A stretch of DNA of 10,590 bases from Hyphomicrobiales bacterium (GCA_027031305.1 JALVRJ010000021.1:1-10590); one strand, 5' to 3'; positions 1-8,483 are shown, numbered from the stretch's first letter. Numbers and translations are program-made. Notes: generated by a model from the sequence alone, not told the origin.

Positions 1-60
1 GGGGCGCGGGACGGTTTTACCGGTCAGTCTTTACGCAACCTGGTATAACCGCGGTGGGGA
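1..60. other. Window-edge intergenic stretch after the SDR gene
   Basis: These 60 bases follow the SDR stop codon on the minus strand. I see only small palindromes (ACCGCGGT at 48-55, CGGT-ttt-ACCG at 12-22), with no T-rich terminator and no gene start. The end of the operon cannot be placed from this window. Confidence 0.4.
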
Positions 61-846
61 TCACAGCTTGTGGCCGCCGTCCACCAGCAGGCACTGGCCC
101 TGGATGTATCCGGCCACGTCGGTGCACAAGAAGCCGACGGTGGCGGCGATCTCCCGTGGCTGGCCGACGCGGCCGGCGGCGATGGGCCGCAGCATTTCGG
201 CCAGCAGCTCGTCCTCGGACTTGCCGGCATTGCGGGCGCGGGCGGCGAGCACTTCCGTCATGCGTTCGGTGCGGGTGAGGCCGGGGCAGACGAGATTGGC
301 GGTAATGCCCTTTTCCCCGAACTCGTCGGCGATGGTCTCGGCGATGCCCAGCAGCGCCTTGCGCAGCGAATTGGAAATGGCCATGAGCGCCAGGGGATGG
401 CGCACCGTGCGCGAGGCGATCATGACCACCCGGCCGAAGCCGCGCGCGGCCATGTGCGGCAACAGGGCCTGCGTGGCCTGGACCACGGAGCGGACGATTT
501 GCCGGTAGGCGGCGTCCCAGTCCGCGAGCGGGGTTTGCAGGTAGGGACCGACGGGCGGACCGCCACAGTTGGTGATCAGCAGGTCGGTGTCGGCATGGCG
601 CCGCAAGACGGCGTTCAGCGCAGCCTCGTCGACGAGGTCGGCGGCCTCGATGGTGGTGGCCACGCCGTATTTTCGTTGCAGCTCGCCGGCCACCAGCCGC
701 AGGCGCTCGGTCGAGCGGGCCAACAGCACCACATCGGCGCCCATGGCGGCGAGCTGTTCGGCCGAGGCCCGCCCCAGCCCCCGCGAGGCGCCGAAGACAA
801 GCGCCTTCCTGCCCTTCAGGGTGTTGGCCGTGAATACGTCCCTCAT
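61..846 (-). CDS. SDR-family protein with atypical active site (3-oxoacyl-ACP reductase-like)
   Basis: A 261-residue protein with the Rossmann-fold layout of short-chain dehydrogenases. The N-terminal nucleotide-binding glycine motif GASRGLG is at residues 19-25, an NCGGPP segment (93-98) replaces the usual NNAG, and CPG (187-189) and a C-terminal VDGG (255-258) are present. The usual catalytic YxxxK is missing: the aligned segment reads SNSLR (158-162), so Tyr becomes Ser and Lys becomes Arg, while Ser145 sits where the catalytic Ser is expected. These traits match the SDR subgroup described as beta-ketoacyl-ACP-reductase-like with imperfect cofactor motif and tetrad. Substrate and even catalysis are therefore uncertain. 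The ATG at 846 overlaps the hisG stop in an ATGA junction and is preceded by a strong AGGAGGA ribosome site (852-858) inside hisG, so translation is probably coupled to hisG. The frame stays open upstream to 1227, but that part is hisG read out of frame. Confidence 0.9.
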   Translation of the reverse strand: MRDVFTANTLKGRKALVFGASRGLGRASAEQLAAMGADVVLLARSTERLRLVAGELQRKYGVATTIEAADLVDEAALNAVLRRHADTDLLITNCGGPPVGPYLQTPLADWDAAYRQIVRSVVQATQALLPHMAARGFGRVVMIASRTVRHPLALMAISNSLRKALLGIAETIADEFGEKGITANLVCPGLTRTERMTEVLAARARNAGKSEDELLAEMLRPIAAGRVGQPREIAATVGFLCTDVAGYIQGQCLLVDGGHKL

Positions 847-1583
847 GACATTCCTCCTGGCGACAAGGATTGCAGGCGCTCCGCCAGCTCGACCAACGGC
901 GGGATTCGGGCCATGTCGTTGCGCACGGCCAGCGTGGCCTGGGAGCGGAGGATGACGCCGTCGTCTAGCACCTTCAGGCGGTTGGCCCTGAGCGTGGAGC
1001 CGGTGGAGGTGATGTCGACGATGAGCTCCGCCAGCCCGGCGGCCGGGGCGCCCTCGGTGGCGCCGGCGGAGCGCACGGTGCGGAAGGCCGTCACCCCGTG
1101 CTCGGTGAAGAAATGGCGGGTGAGGCGCAAATACTTGGTGGCCACGCGCATGAGACGGCCATGGCGGGCGTGATATTCCGCCGCCACTTCCTCGAGGTCG
1201 GCCATGCGCGCCACGTCCAGCCAGCATTCCGGCACCGCCACCACCACGTCGGCATGGCCGAAGCCCAGCGGCAGCCGCGTTTTCGCCACCTCGTCCACGT
1301 CCGGCATGGTTTCGCGCAGCAGGTCTTCGCCGGTGATGCCGGCGGCGACGCGTCCCTCCATCAGGTGCCGCGCGATCTCGGAGGCGGAGAGAAACGCCAC
1401 CTCCAGCGAAGGCGCGTTCTTCAGCCCGCGCAGTTCGCCGCGGTAGCCGCGCGCATCGCCGGTGCGCGCCAGCTCCAGCCCGGCGCGCGCGAGCAGCTCG
1501 GCGGTGGTTTCCATCAACCGCCCCTTGCTGGGCACGCCAAGGACGGGCGGAACCGTCATCATGTTCGCATCATTCACTGCCAT
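843..1583 (-). CDS. hisG: ATP phosphoribosyltransferase, short form (HisG-S), catalytic subunit
   Basis: Catalyses the first committed step of histidine biosynthesis, ATP plus PRPP giving phosphoribosyl-ATP, in the cytoplasm. The protein is 246 residues from this start. It begins its fold with VPSKGRL (17-23) and carries the full family signature at 178-199: E, G, D190, then the TSTGSTL PRPP-binding loop. It ends soon after, so it lacks the C-terminal regulatory domain of long HisG and belongs to the short class that needs HisZ, which is encoded just upstream. The start is uncertain. ATG 1583 has a GGCGGAA ribosome site 7 bases upstream; ATG 1562 (239 aa) better matches the usual family N-terminus; GTG 1622 or ATG 1619 would lie inside a palindrome and seem less likely. 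The 3' end overlaps the SDR start by 4 bp. Confidence 0.95.
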   Translation of the reverse strand: MAVNDANMMTVPPVLGVPSKGRLMETTAELLARAGLELARTGDARGYRGELRGLKNAPSLEVAFLSASEIARHLMEGRVAAGITGEDLLRETMPDVDEVAKTRLPLGFGHADVVVAVPECWLDVARMADLEEVAAEYHARHGRLMRVATKYLRLTRHFFTEHGVTAFRTVRSAGATEGAPAAGLAELIVDITSTGSTLRANRLKVLDDGVILRSQATLAVRNDMARIPPLVELAERLQSLSPGGMS

Positions 1584-1613
1584 CGGGCCGTTCCGCCAGA
1601 ACAGTATCTTTCC

Positions 1614-1644
1614 CGTCATCACCCGTCTTGTGCGGGTGATGACG
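1614..1644. repeat. Perfect 12-bp-stem palindrome between hisZ and hisG
   Basis: The arms 1614-1625 and 1633-1644 are perfectly complementary (minus-strand arms CGTCATCACCCG and CGGGTGATGACG) around a 7-nt loop, CACAAGA. It starts about 20 nt after the hisZ stop and lies upstream of the preferred hisG starts. No T run follows on either strand, so it is not a standard intrinsic terminator. Its form, CGTCAT-n-CCCG mirrored, resembles the small dispersed intergenic palindromes common in proteobacterial genomes. In the transcript it would fold into a stable stem-loop. It could protect or separate the hisS-hisZ and hisG-SDR parts of the message, or reduce hisG translation. There is no second copy in this window. 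Confidence 0.75.
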
Positions 1645-1664
1645 AATTGAAAGTCGCACCAGCC

Positions 1665-2828
1665 TCATGCCGCCGCCTCCTTTTCCCGCGCGGCGGCGAG
1701 GCGCGGCAGGTGCAGCGCCATGCCCAGAGCCGGCACGGAAGGGCCGCCGAGGCTCTCCAGCATGTCGTCGTAGCGCCCGCCACCGCCTACGGGCTGACGC
1801 TCGCCGCCGATTTCCGCCTCCAGCTGGAAGACGAAGCCGGTGTAATAGTCGAAGGTGCGGCCGAAGCCGGCATCGAAGGTCATGGCCACCGCCTCGTCCG
1901 GCAGCAGGCGGGCGATGCGCTCCACCCGCTCCGCGAAGGCCTGCCACGCCGCCTTCAGGTTGGGTCCCGCGGCTTGTGCCAGTTTGCCAATGCGCATGAT
2001 GGCGGGCTTGAGCGGGCCGGAAACGGCCAGCAGGCTCTCGATGAGCTCGGCCTTTTCCTTCGGCAGAGGCTCGGCGGCGCGGTTCTGCGCTTTTTCCAAC
2101 AGCCGTGCGGCGATTTCCTCCAGCGTGCGCCCGCCCACCAGCTCCAGCCCGCGCTCGCCCAGCTCTTCTTCCACCAACGTCAGCGCGCGTTCCATGGTGG
2201 GGCTTTCCGCCAGCCGGTCGACGAGCGGGCTGATGGAGGTGCGTGCGCGCGGGCCGTTCTCGCCGGTCAGCTCGTCCAGCGTGGCGTGGAAGGCCCGTGG
2301 CCGGCGCAGGCGCCGCAGCAGGCGGGCGCGCCAGCGGGGCGGCATGTCGATGTCCTGCAGCAGGGCGCGCACCAGCCCGACATCGCCGATGGTGATGGTG
2401 AAATCTTCCAATCCGGCGGCGCGCACGGCCTTCACCGCCAGGGACAGCACCTCGGCGTCGGCGCGCGGGGTGTTCCCGGCGCCGAACCACTCCAGCCCGG
2501 CCTGCGGGAATTCATGTGGGTGCAGGGGGTCGTCTCGCGGCCCATCGTAGCGGAAGACGGGTCCGAGGTAGCAATATTTCGCCTCGGCGGAAGGGTCGGG
2601 CGCGTGGGCCAGGTGCCAGCGGCAGGTGGGCACGGTGAGGTCGGGGCGCAGGCAGAGCTCGGCGACGCCGTCGGGGTCGGCGAACAGGTAGGTGCGGGCG
2701 CGGATGGCCTCGCCGGACTTTTCCAGGAACACGTCCGCCGGCTGCATGATGGGCGGGTCGACGGGCGTGAAGCCTTGTTCGGTGAACAGCCGCAGGATGG
2801 GCGCGGATATGTCCGACGCGGCCGTCAT
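1665..2828 (-). CDS. hisZ: ATP phosphoribosyltransferase regulatory subunit HisZ
   Basis: A 387-residue HisRS paralogue. In the family it does not charge tRNA; it binds short HisG and gives the hetero-octamer its activity and histidine feedback control. Class II core features are visible: [12 protein letters not shown] (60-71, motif-1/ATP-site region), [19 protein letters not shown] (89-107, motif-2 region, much altered from the [14 protein letters not shown] of the neighbouring HisS), [13 protein letters not shown] (326-338) and GGGGRYDD (348-355). There is no C-terminal anticodon-binding domain, which explains why it is about 130 residues shorter than the HisS here. The start ATG at 2828 forms a 4-bp ATGA overlap with the hisS stop, so the two are probably translationally coupled. 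Upstream in-frame extension to 3179 is low-complexity shadow sequence of hisS. Confidence 0.94.
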   Translation of the reverse strand: MTAASDISAPILRLFTEQGFTPVDPPIMQPADVFLEKSGEAIRARTYLFADPDGVAELCLRPDLTVPTCRWHLAHAPDPSAEAKYCYLGPVFRYDGPRDDPLHPHEFPQAGLEWFGAGNTPRADAEVLSLAVKAVRAAGLEDFTITIGDVGLVRALLQDIDMPPRWRARLLRRLRRPRAFHATLDELTGENGPRARTSISPLVDRLAESPTMERALTLVEEELGERGLELVGGRTLEEIAARLLEKAQNRAAEPLPKEKAELIESLLAVSGPLKPAIMRIGKLAQAAGPNLKAAWQAFAERVERIARLLPDEAVAMTFDAGFGRTFDYYTGFVFQLEAEIGGERQPVGGGGRYDDMLESLGGPSVPALGMALHLPRLAAAREKEAAA

Positions 2829-4369
2829 GCGCTCGCCTCTCCGCCGCCGGTGGCGGTTTCGGACCCAGCCTCGGCGTCGGCGCTCTGCCTGTCCAGCATC
2901 TCGCGCACGCGCGCCACCAGCTCGGCGCGCGGCACGGCGACTTGCGCCGGGCGGCTTTCCACCCATTCCCGCCGCGAGGCGATGGCGGCGGCCTTGCGCC
3001 GGCCCTCGATGAGGTCCTTGAGCTGGACGATGCCCTGTTGGCGCTCGTCCTCGCCCTCGATGACGGCAATGGGCGCTCCGCGCCGATCGGCGTATTTCAT
3101 CTGCGCCTTCATGCCCGACGTTCCCATGTACATTTCGGCGGCGATGTTGGCGGCGCGCAACTCCTCCACCATGCGCCAATAGTCGGCGACGCGGTCGCGA
3201 TCCATCACCAGCACCACCACCGGCGCAGGCTGGGCCTGCGCTTGCAGTTTCTTCAGGTACTCAAGCGCCGCGTAAAGGCGCGAGACTCCCACGGAAAAGC
3301 CGGTGGCCGGCACCTTCTGACCGGTGAAGCGCGCCACCAGGTCGTCGTAGCGACCGCCGCCGCCGACGGAGCCGAAACGCACACGGTTGCCGTCCTCGTC
3401 TTCTACCCGGAACGTCAGCTCGGCCTCGAACACCGGGCCGGTGTAATAGTCCAGCCCGCGCACCACGGAGGGGTCGAAGGCGATGCGGTCGGGGCCATAC
3501 CCCACGGCATCAAGGAAGGCGGCCATTTCGGAAAGCTCCTCGATGCCTTCCCTGCCGCGCGCGCTTGCGCCCACCAGCCTTTCCAGCCGCGCCAACACGT
3601 CGGCGCGGCCACCCCCCTCCAACCCCGCCTCGACGAAGGCCATGACGTGCCGAACCTGTTCCTCGTCCAGCCCGGCGCCTTTGGTGAAATCGCCCGACTC
3701 GTCCAGTCGCCCCTCACCCAGCAGCGCCCGCACGGCCTCCGGCCCCAGCCGGTCGAGCTTGTCGATGGCGCGCAGGATGGTGAGCCGGGCCGCCTCGTCG
3801 GCCTGGCCGATGCCCTCCAGCACGCCATCGAGGATCTTGCGGTTGTTGACGCGCAGGACGTAATCACCGCGCTGGATCCCCAGCGCCTCGAAGGCGTCGG
3901 CGGCCATCATGCAGACCTCGGCGTCGGCCAGCGGACTGGCGGAACCCACGGTATCGGCATCGCACTGCATGAACTGCCGATACCGCCCCGGACCGGGCTT
4001 CTCGTTGCGGAACACCCAGCCGGCGCGCATGGAGCGGAAGGGCTTGGGCAGGCGATCATAGTTGGCCGCCACGTAGCGGGCCAGCGGCGCGGTGAGGTCA
4101 TAGCGCAGGGAAAGCCACTGTTCATCCTCGTCCTGAAACGAGAAGACGCCCTCGTTCGGCCTGTCCTGGTCGGGCAGGAACTTGCCCAGCGCGTCGGCGT
4201 ATTCGATGAAGGGCGTCTCCAGCTCGGCGAAACCATAGGAGGCGTAGACGCCACGCACGGTCTCGAGCATGGCGCGGGTGGCCTCGAGCTCGGCCGCGGG
4301 GATGTCGCGAAAGCCCTTCGGCAGCCGCGCCTTCGGGCGCGCGCCTTTCTTCTTCTTGTCCTTACCCAT
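2825..4369 (-). CDS. hisS: Histidyl-tRNA synthetase, alphaproteobacterial type
   Basis: Charges tRNA-His in the cytoplasm. It has 514 residues, clearly longer than the roughly 420-430 of the common bacterial enzyme. Class II signatures run in order: [14 protein letters not shown] (88-101), motif 2 [20 protein letters not shown] (120-139), the histidine-binding [12 protein letters not shown] (304-315), VGGGGRYDD (335-343) and motif 3 region GFSVGVSRL (357-365). An anticodon-binding domain follows (about 382-455), then an extra tail of about 60 residues. The N-terminus is lysine-rich (GKDKKKK). The motif-2 loop and DADTVG are of the alphaproteobacterial kind rather than the FRYERPQKGRYRQFHQ kind. 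The start at 4369 is the first ATG that gives a family-like N-terminus (LPKGFRDI at 16-23); a GGAG lies about 13 bases upstream. It follows prmC after 55 bp and overlaps hisZ by 4 bp. Confidence 0.96.
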   Translation of the reverse strand: MGKDKKKKGARPKARLPKGFRDIPAAELEATRAMLETVRGVYASYGFAELETPFIEYADALGKFLPDQDRPNEGVFSFQDEDEQWLSLRYDLTAPLARYVAANYDRLPKPFRSMRAGWVFRNEKPGPGRYRQFMQCDADTVGSASPLADAEVCMMAADAFEALGIQRGDYVLRVNNRKILDGVLEGIGQADEAARLTILRAIDKLDRLGPEAVRALLGEGRLDESGDFTKGAGLDEEQVRHVMAFVEAGLEGGGRADVLARLERLVGASARGREGIEELSEMAAFLDAVGYGPDRIAFDPSVVRGLDYYTGPVFEAELTFRVEDEDGNRVRFGSVGGGGRYDDLVARFTGQKVPATGFSVGVSRLYAALEYLKKLQAQAQPAPVVVLVMDRDRVADYWRMVEELRAANIAAEMYMGTSGMKAQMKYADRRGAPIAVIEGEDERQQGIVQLKDLIEGRRKAAAIASRREWVESRPAQVAVPRAELVARVREMLDRQSADAEAGSETATGGGEASA

Positions 4370-4386
4370 GGGTGCCCGGCTCCGTG

Positions 4387-4404
4387 ATTGCGATCTTGTG
4401 CAAT
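4387..4404. other. Short dyad in the prmC-hisS gap
   Basis: The 55-bp gap 4370-4424 contains ATTGC (4387-4391) mirrored by GCAAT (4400-4404) around an 8-nt loop. The stem is weak, is not followed by a T run, and I see no convincing -35/-10 pair next to it. It may be chance. Because the gap is short, hisS may be cotranscribed with prmC. Confidence 0.25.
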
Positions 4405-4424
4405 GCGTGTAACCCAGCAGGGCC

Positions 4425-5384
4425 TCATGCCGCAAGCGGCTTGCGCAGGGTGACGGCACGGGGGCGGCCGGCGAGATCGGGCAGGACGGCGGGGAGGATG
4501 GATTCCACGGGCTCCAGGCCCGCCGTTTCGGCAAACAGCGCCAGCGCCGCCTCGGCCTGCCGGCGCGTGCCCACCTCCGCCAGCAGCCAGCCACCGGGAC
4601 GCAACACGTCCGCCGCGCGGCGGGCGATGGCGCGGTGCGGGACCAGCCCATCGGTGCCGCCGGCGAGGGCCAAGGTGGGGTCGTGGCGAACCTCCGGCGG
4701 CAGGGCGCGCATTTCCCGTTCGGTGATGTAGGGCGGGTTGGAAACGACGATGTCCAGCGGCCCGCCGATGGCGTCCAGCCAATTGCCGCGCACGCACAGC
4801 AGCCGGTGCGCCACGCCGTGGGCGCGCGCATTGTGGCGCGTGACGCGCAAGGCCGCCGGCGAGATATCCACCGCCAGGCCGCGCGCGGCGGGCCATTCCG
4901 CCAGCAGCGAGACGATGATGGCGCCGGAGCCGGTGCCGAGGTCGCAGATAATGGGCCAGGCAACGCCCTGCCCCGCCCTGCTTCCCGTCCCTTCATGGTG
5001 TGCCTCGATTTGCCGGCGCAGCTTCAAGGTGGCTTCCACCAGCGCCTCGGTGTCCGGGCGCGGGTCGAGCACATGCGGGGTGACGAGGAAGTCGCGGCCG
5101 AAGAAGGCGCGCTTGCCGATGATGCGCGAGACGGGCTCGCGAAGGTGCAGGCGACGGCGCGCCAGCTCGCGCAGGCATTCGGCCTCCGCCGCGGTCAGCA
5201 GGCGGCGTTCCTCGGCGATGAGGGCGGCGTGGGACAGGCCGGTGGCGTGTTGCAACAGCAAGCGCGCGTCCAGCTGCGGCGTGTCCAGTCCGGCGGCGCG
5301 AAAGGCTTGCGCGAGCCTGCGCCGCGCCTGCGCCAGTTCCAGCCCGGCGACGAGTTCCGGCATTGCCCTGCCCGCCTCAGGCAT
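4425..5384 (-). CDS. prmC: Peptide chain release factor N5-glutamine methyltransferase PrmC (HemK)
   Basis: Uses S-adenosylmethionine to methylate the glutamine of the GGQ tripeptide of release factors, which raises termination efficiency. The 319-residue protein has the helical N-terminal substrate-recognition region (about 1-105), the RPDTE motif (109-113), the SAM-binding glycine loop DLGTGSG (148-154), the acidic strand end AVDIS (171-175) and the catalytic NPPY (216-219). It lies directly downstream of its substrate gene prfA, the classic pairing. The chosen ATG at 5384 overlaps prfA by 8 bp and has GAAGAG just upstream; an alternative ATG at 5363 (MPELV, 312 aa) has a GGGCA site and cannot be excluded. 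A charged insert at about 125-142 ([14 protein letters not shown]) precedes the SAM loop and is probably a surface loop. Confidence 0.95.
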   Translation of the reverse strand: MPEAGRAMPELVAGLELAQARRRLAQAFRAAGLDTPQLDARLLLQHATGLSHAALIAEERRLLTAAEAECLRELARRRLHLREPVSRIIGKRAFFGRDFLVTPHVLDPRPDTEALVEATLKLRRQIEAHHEGTGSRAGQGVAWPIICDLGTGSGAIIVSLLAEWPAARGLAVDISPAALRVTRHNARAHGVAHRLLCVRGNWLDAIGGPLDIVVSNPPYITEREMRALPPEVRHDPTLALAGGTDGLVPHRAIARRAADVLRPGGWLLAEVGTRRQAEAALALFAETAGLEPVESILPAVLPDLAGRPRAVTLRKPLAA

Positions 5385-6474
5385 TCTCTTCGCCGGTTCC
5401 GCCGCCCTCTTCCGCCTGCGCCGCCAGCAGGCGGGCCTGTTCCTCGGCGATCAGCGGCTCGATGATTTCGTCCAGCGCCTCGCCGGCGAGCACCTCGTCG
5501 AGCTTGTAGAGGGTGAGGTTGATGCGATGATCGGTCACGCGGCCCTGCGGAAAGTTGTAGGTGCGGATGCGCTCGGAGCGGTCGCCGGAACCGATCTGTC
5601 CACGGCGGGCGGCGGCGCGTTCCTCCATCTGGCGGCGGCGTTCCCGCTCGAAGATGCGCGCGCGCAGCACCTGCATGGCCCTGGCCTTGTTCTTGTGCTG
5701 GCTGCGCTCGCTTTGCTGGCTGACCACGATGCCGGTGGGAATGTGGGTGATGCGCACCGCCGAATCGGTGGTGTTGACGTGCTGGCCGCCGGCACCGGAG
5801 GCGCGGAACACGTCGATGCGCAAGTCCTTCTCGTCGATGTGGATGTCCACGTCCTCGGCCTCGGGCAGCACGGCGACGGTGGCGGCTGAGGTATGGATGC
5901 GCCCGCCGGCCTCGGTTTCCGGCACGCGCTGCACACGGTGCACGCCGGATTCGTATTTCAGGCGGGCGTAGGCCCCCTTGCCCTTGATGGCGGCGATGAT
6001 TTCCTTGTAGCCACCGCGCTCTGTCTCCGACGCCGAGAGCACCTCCACCCGCCAACCGCGCGTCTGTGCGTAACGCTGATACATGCGGAACAGATCGGCG
6101 GCGAAGAGGGCGGCTTCCTCGCCGCCGGTGCCGGCGCGGATTTCCAGGATGACGCTCTTCTCGTCCGCCGCGTCGCGGGGCAGCAGCAACAGTTGCAGTT
6201 CACGCTCGAGGTGGGCGATGCGCTCCTCCAATTCCCGCAGTTCGGCCCCGGCCACCGCGCCCAGCTCGGGGTCGTCGAGCATGGAGCGCAGGTCATCGGC
6301 CTCGGCGAGGGCGGCACGCAATTCCCGCGCCTTTTGCGCCACCGGCTCGAGCTCGGCGTATTCGCGCGACAGGCGCACGAATTCCTCGCCTTGCGCACCT
6401 GCGGCGAGGGCGGCTTGCAGCTCGGCATGGCGCTTCAGGATGCTCTCTATGCGGGCGGATTCAGCCAGCGACAT
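5377..6474 (-). CDS. prfA: Peptide chain release factor 1 (RF1)
   Basis: Recognises UAA and UAG stop codons and triggers peptide release on the ribosome. The 365-residue length is normal for the family. Visible landmarks are the N-terminal coiled-coil domain 1 (about 1-95), AGTGGEEA (114-121), the codon-recognition PxT motif as PET (185-187) within [20 protein letters not shown], and the catalytic GGQ (229-231) in SGAGGQHVN. PxT rather than SPF marks it as RF1, not RF2; Q231 is the residue PrmC would methylate. I chose ATG 6474 (MSLAE) because upstream in-frame residues to 6522 ([11 protein letters not shown]) do not look like the family; an AAAGG lies 8 bases before it. It overlaps prmC by 8 bp at its 3' end. 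Confidence 0.96.
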   Translation of the reverse strand: MSLAESARIESILKRHAELQAALAAGAQGEEFVRLSREYAELEPVAQKARELRAALAEADDLRSMLDDPELGAVAGAELRELEERIAHLERELQLLLLPRDAADEKSVILEIRAGTGGEEAALFAADLFRMYQRYAQTRGWRVEVLSASETERGGYKEIIAAIKGKGAYARLKYESGVHRVQRVPETEAGGRIHTSAATVAVLPEAEDVDIHIDEKDLRIDVFRASGAGGQHVNTTDSAVRITHIPTGIVVSQQSERSQHKNKARAMQVLRARIFERERRRQMEERAAARRGQIGSGDRSERIRTYNFPQGRVTDHRINLTLYKLDEVLAGEALDEIIEPLIAEEQARLLAAQAEEGGGTGEENA

Positions 6475-6519
6475 GGCGAAAACCTTTCGCTTGCACGTGC
6501 ATGACCCGATGGGGATGTT

Positions 6520-6544
6520 CATTGTTCAGCATCATACAATGATG
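6520..6544. promoter_or_regulatory. Possible prfA promoter region with nested dyads
   Basis: The 84-bp gap between the ABC gene and prfA (6475-6558) contains an AT-richer patch. On the minus strand it has TATGAT (plus coordinates 6531-6536), a 5/6 match to a sigma-70 -10 box that would give a leader of about 50 nt, but no good -35 is visible. Two competing dyads cover it: CATCAT-aca-ATGATG (6530-6544) and CATTGT...ACAATG (6520-6525 with 6536-6541). No T-rich terminator for the ABC gene is apparent here. Confidence 0.25.
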
Positions 6545-6558
6545 GACCCGGAACTTCA

Positions 6559-8310
6559 TCAGGCGGTGGCCCTGCTGTCGTCATCGTCCGCGGCGCGCTC
6601 CCGTGTCCGGTCGATCACGCTGATGCGGCCCTCGTCGAGGCGCACGAGCCTGTCGGCGACCTGTTGCCAGCGCGCGGTGTGGGTGATGGCGATGACGGTT
6701 ATTCCCTCGCGCCGCGCCAGCCGCGCCACCCGCTCCACCAGGGCGCGTTCCGTCTCCGGGTCCAGGGCGGAGGTAACCTCGTCGAGGATCAGCAATTCCG
6801 GCCTGCGCGCCAGCGCGCGTGCCAGCGAGAGCCGCTGGCGCTGGCCGCCGGAGAGCTTGACGCCGCGTTCGCCGAGGTCCGTGTCCAGACCCTCGGGGAG
6901 TTCGCGGACGAATCGTGCCGCACCGGCCAGCTCGAGGGCGTGCCAGATGTCGTCGTCGGAGACGTCCATGCCAAGCCGGATGTTGTCGCGCACGGTGCCG
7001 GAAAGCAGGATGAGCTCCTGGGGGACGTAGCCGATCATCCGCCGCCAGGCCTTCAGGTCGATGTTCTCGAGGGCGTCGCCGTTGATCGTGATGCGGCCCG
7101 AATCAGGACGGATGAGGCCGGTGATGAGGTCGATGACGGTGGTCTTGCCGGCGCCGGAAGGACCGGTGAGCACGGTGATGGCCCCGACCGGAATGGTGAA
7201 CGTGACATCGTCCAGCACCTGCTTGCCGGGATGGGAAAAGGAAACGTTTCGCAGGCGGATTTCATGCTGCAGGCGTGGCGGCTTGCCCGACATCCTGTCC
7301 TCGCGCGCCTGGCGGGCGGAGTCGGTGATCTCCTCCACCTTTTCCAAATAGGGGGCGAACTGGGCCACGTTCTGCATCAGGTTCTGGGCGCGGCTGAAGT
7401 TCTTGGCGACGCTGAGCGTCAGGCCGGCGACCATGCCCACTTCCACCACCGATATTCCCAGCCAGTTCACGGCCAGATAGAGGGAAGTGAAAATGAGGAT
7501 GATGGCCACGATGTTCTGCAGGGCGGTGAGCCCGTAGGTGGTGAGCATGACACGGCGCTGATACTTGCGCAGGCGGGCAATGAAGCGCTCGAACAGCGGC
7601 TGGATGCCTTCCTCCAGCCCCATGGCCTTGATGGTCTTGATGGAGGCGAAGACATCGGCGAAATGAGCGGACAGGTTGGCGGTGGAGCCGGCATAGCGGC
7701 CGCTGTATTTGCCGGTGAGGCGAATGAGAATAAACAGCGGCGTGAACAGCAACAGGCCCACCGCCAGCACCAGCGCCGCCAGCGCGGGCGAGATGAGCAC
7801 GATGAGGGCGATGTAGACGAGCGTGCGGATGAGAAGGGTCAGCGCCTTTACCGCCAGCTCCATGGCGCGCGCGGCGATGGAGGTGAAATTGGCCAGCGAG
7901 ATGGCGGTGCCGCCCAGTTGCTGCTCGTGGAACCAGCTCCAGCGCGCGCGCACGATTTCGCGCATCATGCGCATTCGCAACCGCGCCTCGGTGTCGGCGA
8001 TGACATAGCCGGCCCAGGTGAGGATGGCGAAGCTGAGCACCTCGCGCAACACCAGCGCGCCAGCGGCGAGCAGGGCCAGCAGCCAGGTCTCGCGCGGCAG
8101 GCCGGCCGCGCGCACCAGCTCGAGGATGGTGGCGGCGATGGGCGGCATGGCGGCGCTGTCCTGGCCGATGGACAACAGCATGAGGGGCACCAGGGTGGCG
8201 ATGCCGAAACCTTCCAGCAGGCTGTTGAACGACAGGGCGAGGAACAGCAGCAGGGCGCGGCGGCGGCCAAGCCGGCCGATGATGCGAAAGATGCTCGTGA
8301 TATGTTTCAT
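6559..8310 (-). CDS. ABC exporter half-transporter (fused membrane and ATPase domains)
   Basis: A 583-residue protein with an N-terminal membrane domain (about 15-315, roughly five or six hydrophobic helices, including 19-47, 76-104, 155-198 and 261-298) fused to an ATPase domain. The ATPase carries Walker A GPSGAGKTT (383-391), the Q-loop Gln431 (YVPQE), signature LSGGQ (486-490), Walker B LLILDE (506-511) with catalytic Glu511, D-loop SALD (514-517) and H-loop His544. All catalytic positions are intact, so it should work as a homodimer or pair with another half. The type is that of lipid, glycan or peptide exporters; nothing here fixes the substrate. The ATG at 8310 is preceded by GGAA and begins MKHITSIFRIIGRL; the longer frame to 8391 is cysteine-rich and unlike an exporter N-terminus. 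It ends in an acidic tail (DDDD). Divergent from the TAXI gene. Confidence 0.93.
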   Translation of the reverse strand: MKHITSIFRIIGRLGRRRALLLFLALSFNSLLEGFGIATLVPLMLLSIGQDSAAMPPIAATILELVRAAGLPRETWLLALLAAGALVLREVLSFAILTWAGYVIADTEARLRMRMMREIVRARWSWFHEQQLGGTAISLANFTSIAARAMELAVKALTLLIRTLVYIALIVLISPALAALVLAVGLLLFTPLFILIRLTGKYSGRYAGSTANLSAHFADVFASIKTIKAMGLEEGIQPLFERFIARLRKYQRRVMLTTYGLTALQNIVAIILIFTSLYLAVNWLGISVVEVGMVAGLTLSVAKNFSRAQNLMQNVAQFAPYLEKVEEITDSARQAREDRMSGKPPRLQHEIRLRNVSFSHPGKQVLDDVTFTIPVGAITVLTGPSGAGKTTVIDLITGLIRPDSGRITINGDALENIDLKAWRRMIGYVPQELILLSGTVRDNIRLGMDVSDDDIWHALELAGAARFVRELPEGLDTDLGERGVKLSGGQRQRLSLARALARRPELLILDEVTSALDPETERALVERVARLARREGITVIAITHTARWQQVADRLVRLDEGRISVIDRTRERAADDDDSRATA

Positions 8311-8339
8311 GCGTTTCCAGACCAGAGGTTGCCGGCACA

Positions 8340-8369
8340 GACATAGCCGCTGACAGCGGGCAATAGCAA
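8340..8369 (-). promoter_or_regulatory. Weak candidate promoter for the ABC gene, with dyad in the spacer
   Basis: On the minus strand TTGCTA (plus coordinates 8364-8369) is separated by 18 bp from TATGTC (8340-8345). These are poor sigma-70 matches (about 4/6 and 3/6). The spacer contains the dyad CCGCT-gac-AGCGG (8347-8359). It would place transcription start about 25-30 nt before the gene. Inference only. Confidence 0.2.
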
Positions 8370-8483
8370 CCGCGCATGGCGTCGGGATCATGCGGGATGG
8401 CTGGCGATGATGGCACGGCTTGCCAAATTGTCCGAATGGCCATAACCTTGTTCTTCAGGCAATCGCAGCCGTTTGCCACCATG

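Noticed and set aside
1614..1644. Intrinsic terminator after hisZ
   Set aside because: The stem is strong but no T run follows on the minus strand (next bases are GGAAAG) or on the plus strand, and hisG needs readthrough.
1665..2828. hisZ as a second functional histidyl-tRNA synthetase
   Set aside because: It lacks the motif-2 arginine loop and the anticodon-binding domain and lies next to short-form hisG, which fits HisZ.
1098..3182. Very long plus-strand open frame (694 codons) opposite hisG, hisZ and hisS
   Set aside because: It runs antisense across three well-recognised genes, is rich in His, Gln, Arg and Gly as expected for a GC-rich shadow frame, and has no domain-like segment.
2942..4387. 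481-codon plus-strand frame opposite hisS
   Set aside because: Shadow frame of the GC-rich hisS gene; low-complexity His/Gly/Gln composition and no family resemblance.
6498..6513. TGCACGTGCA palindrome before prfA as a regulator site
   Set aside because: A 10-bp palindrome in GC-rich DNA is weak evidence and no flanking promoter element fits it.
6475..6522. N-terminal extension of RF1 starting MNIPIGSC
   Set aside because: The extra 16 residues do not resemble RF1, while ATG 6474 gives a normal-length protein.
6664..8346. 560-codon plus-strand frame opposite the ABC exporter
   Set aside because: Antisense shadow of an intact ABC gene with all motifs; its own product is low-complexity Asp/Gly/Gln/His.
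8411..8424. Sigma-54-like -24/-12 promoter (TGGCACG...TTGC) upstream of the TAXI gene, attractive because dicarboxylate TRAP genes can be sigma-54 controlled
   Set aside because: The GG and GC doublets are 10 bp apart instead of the required 12, so the spacing is 2 bp short.
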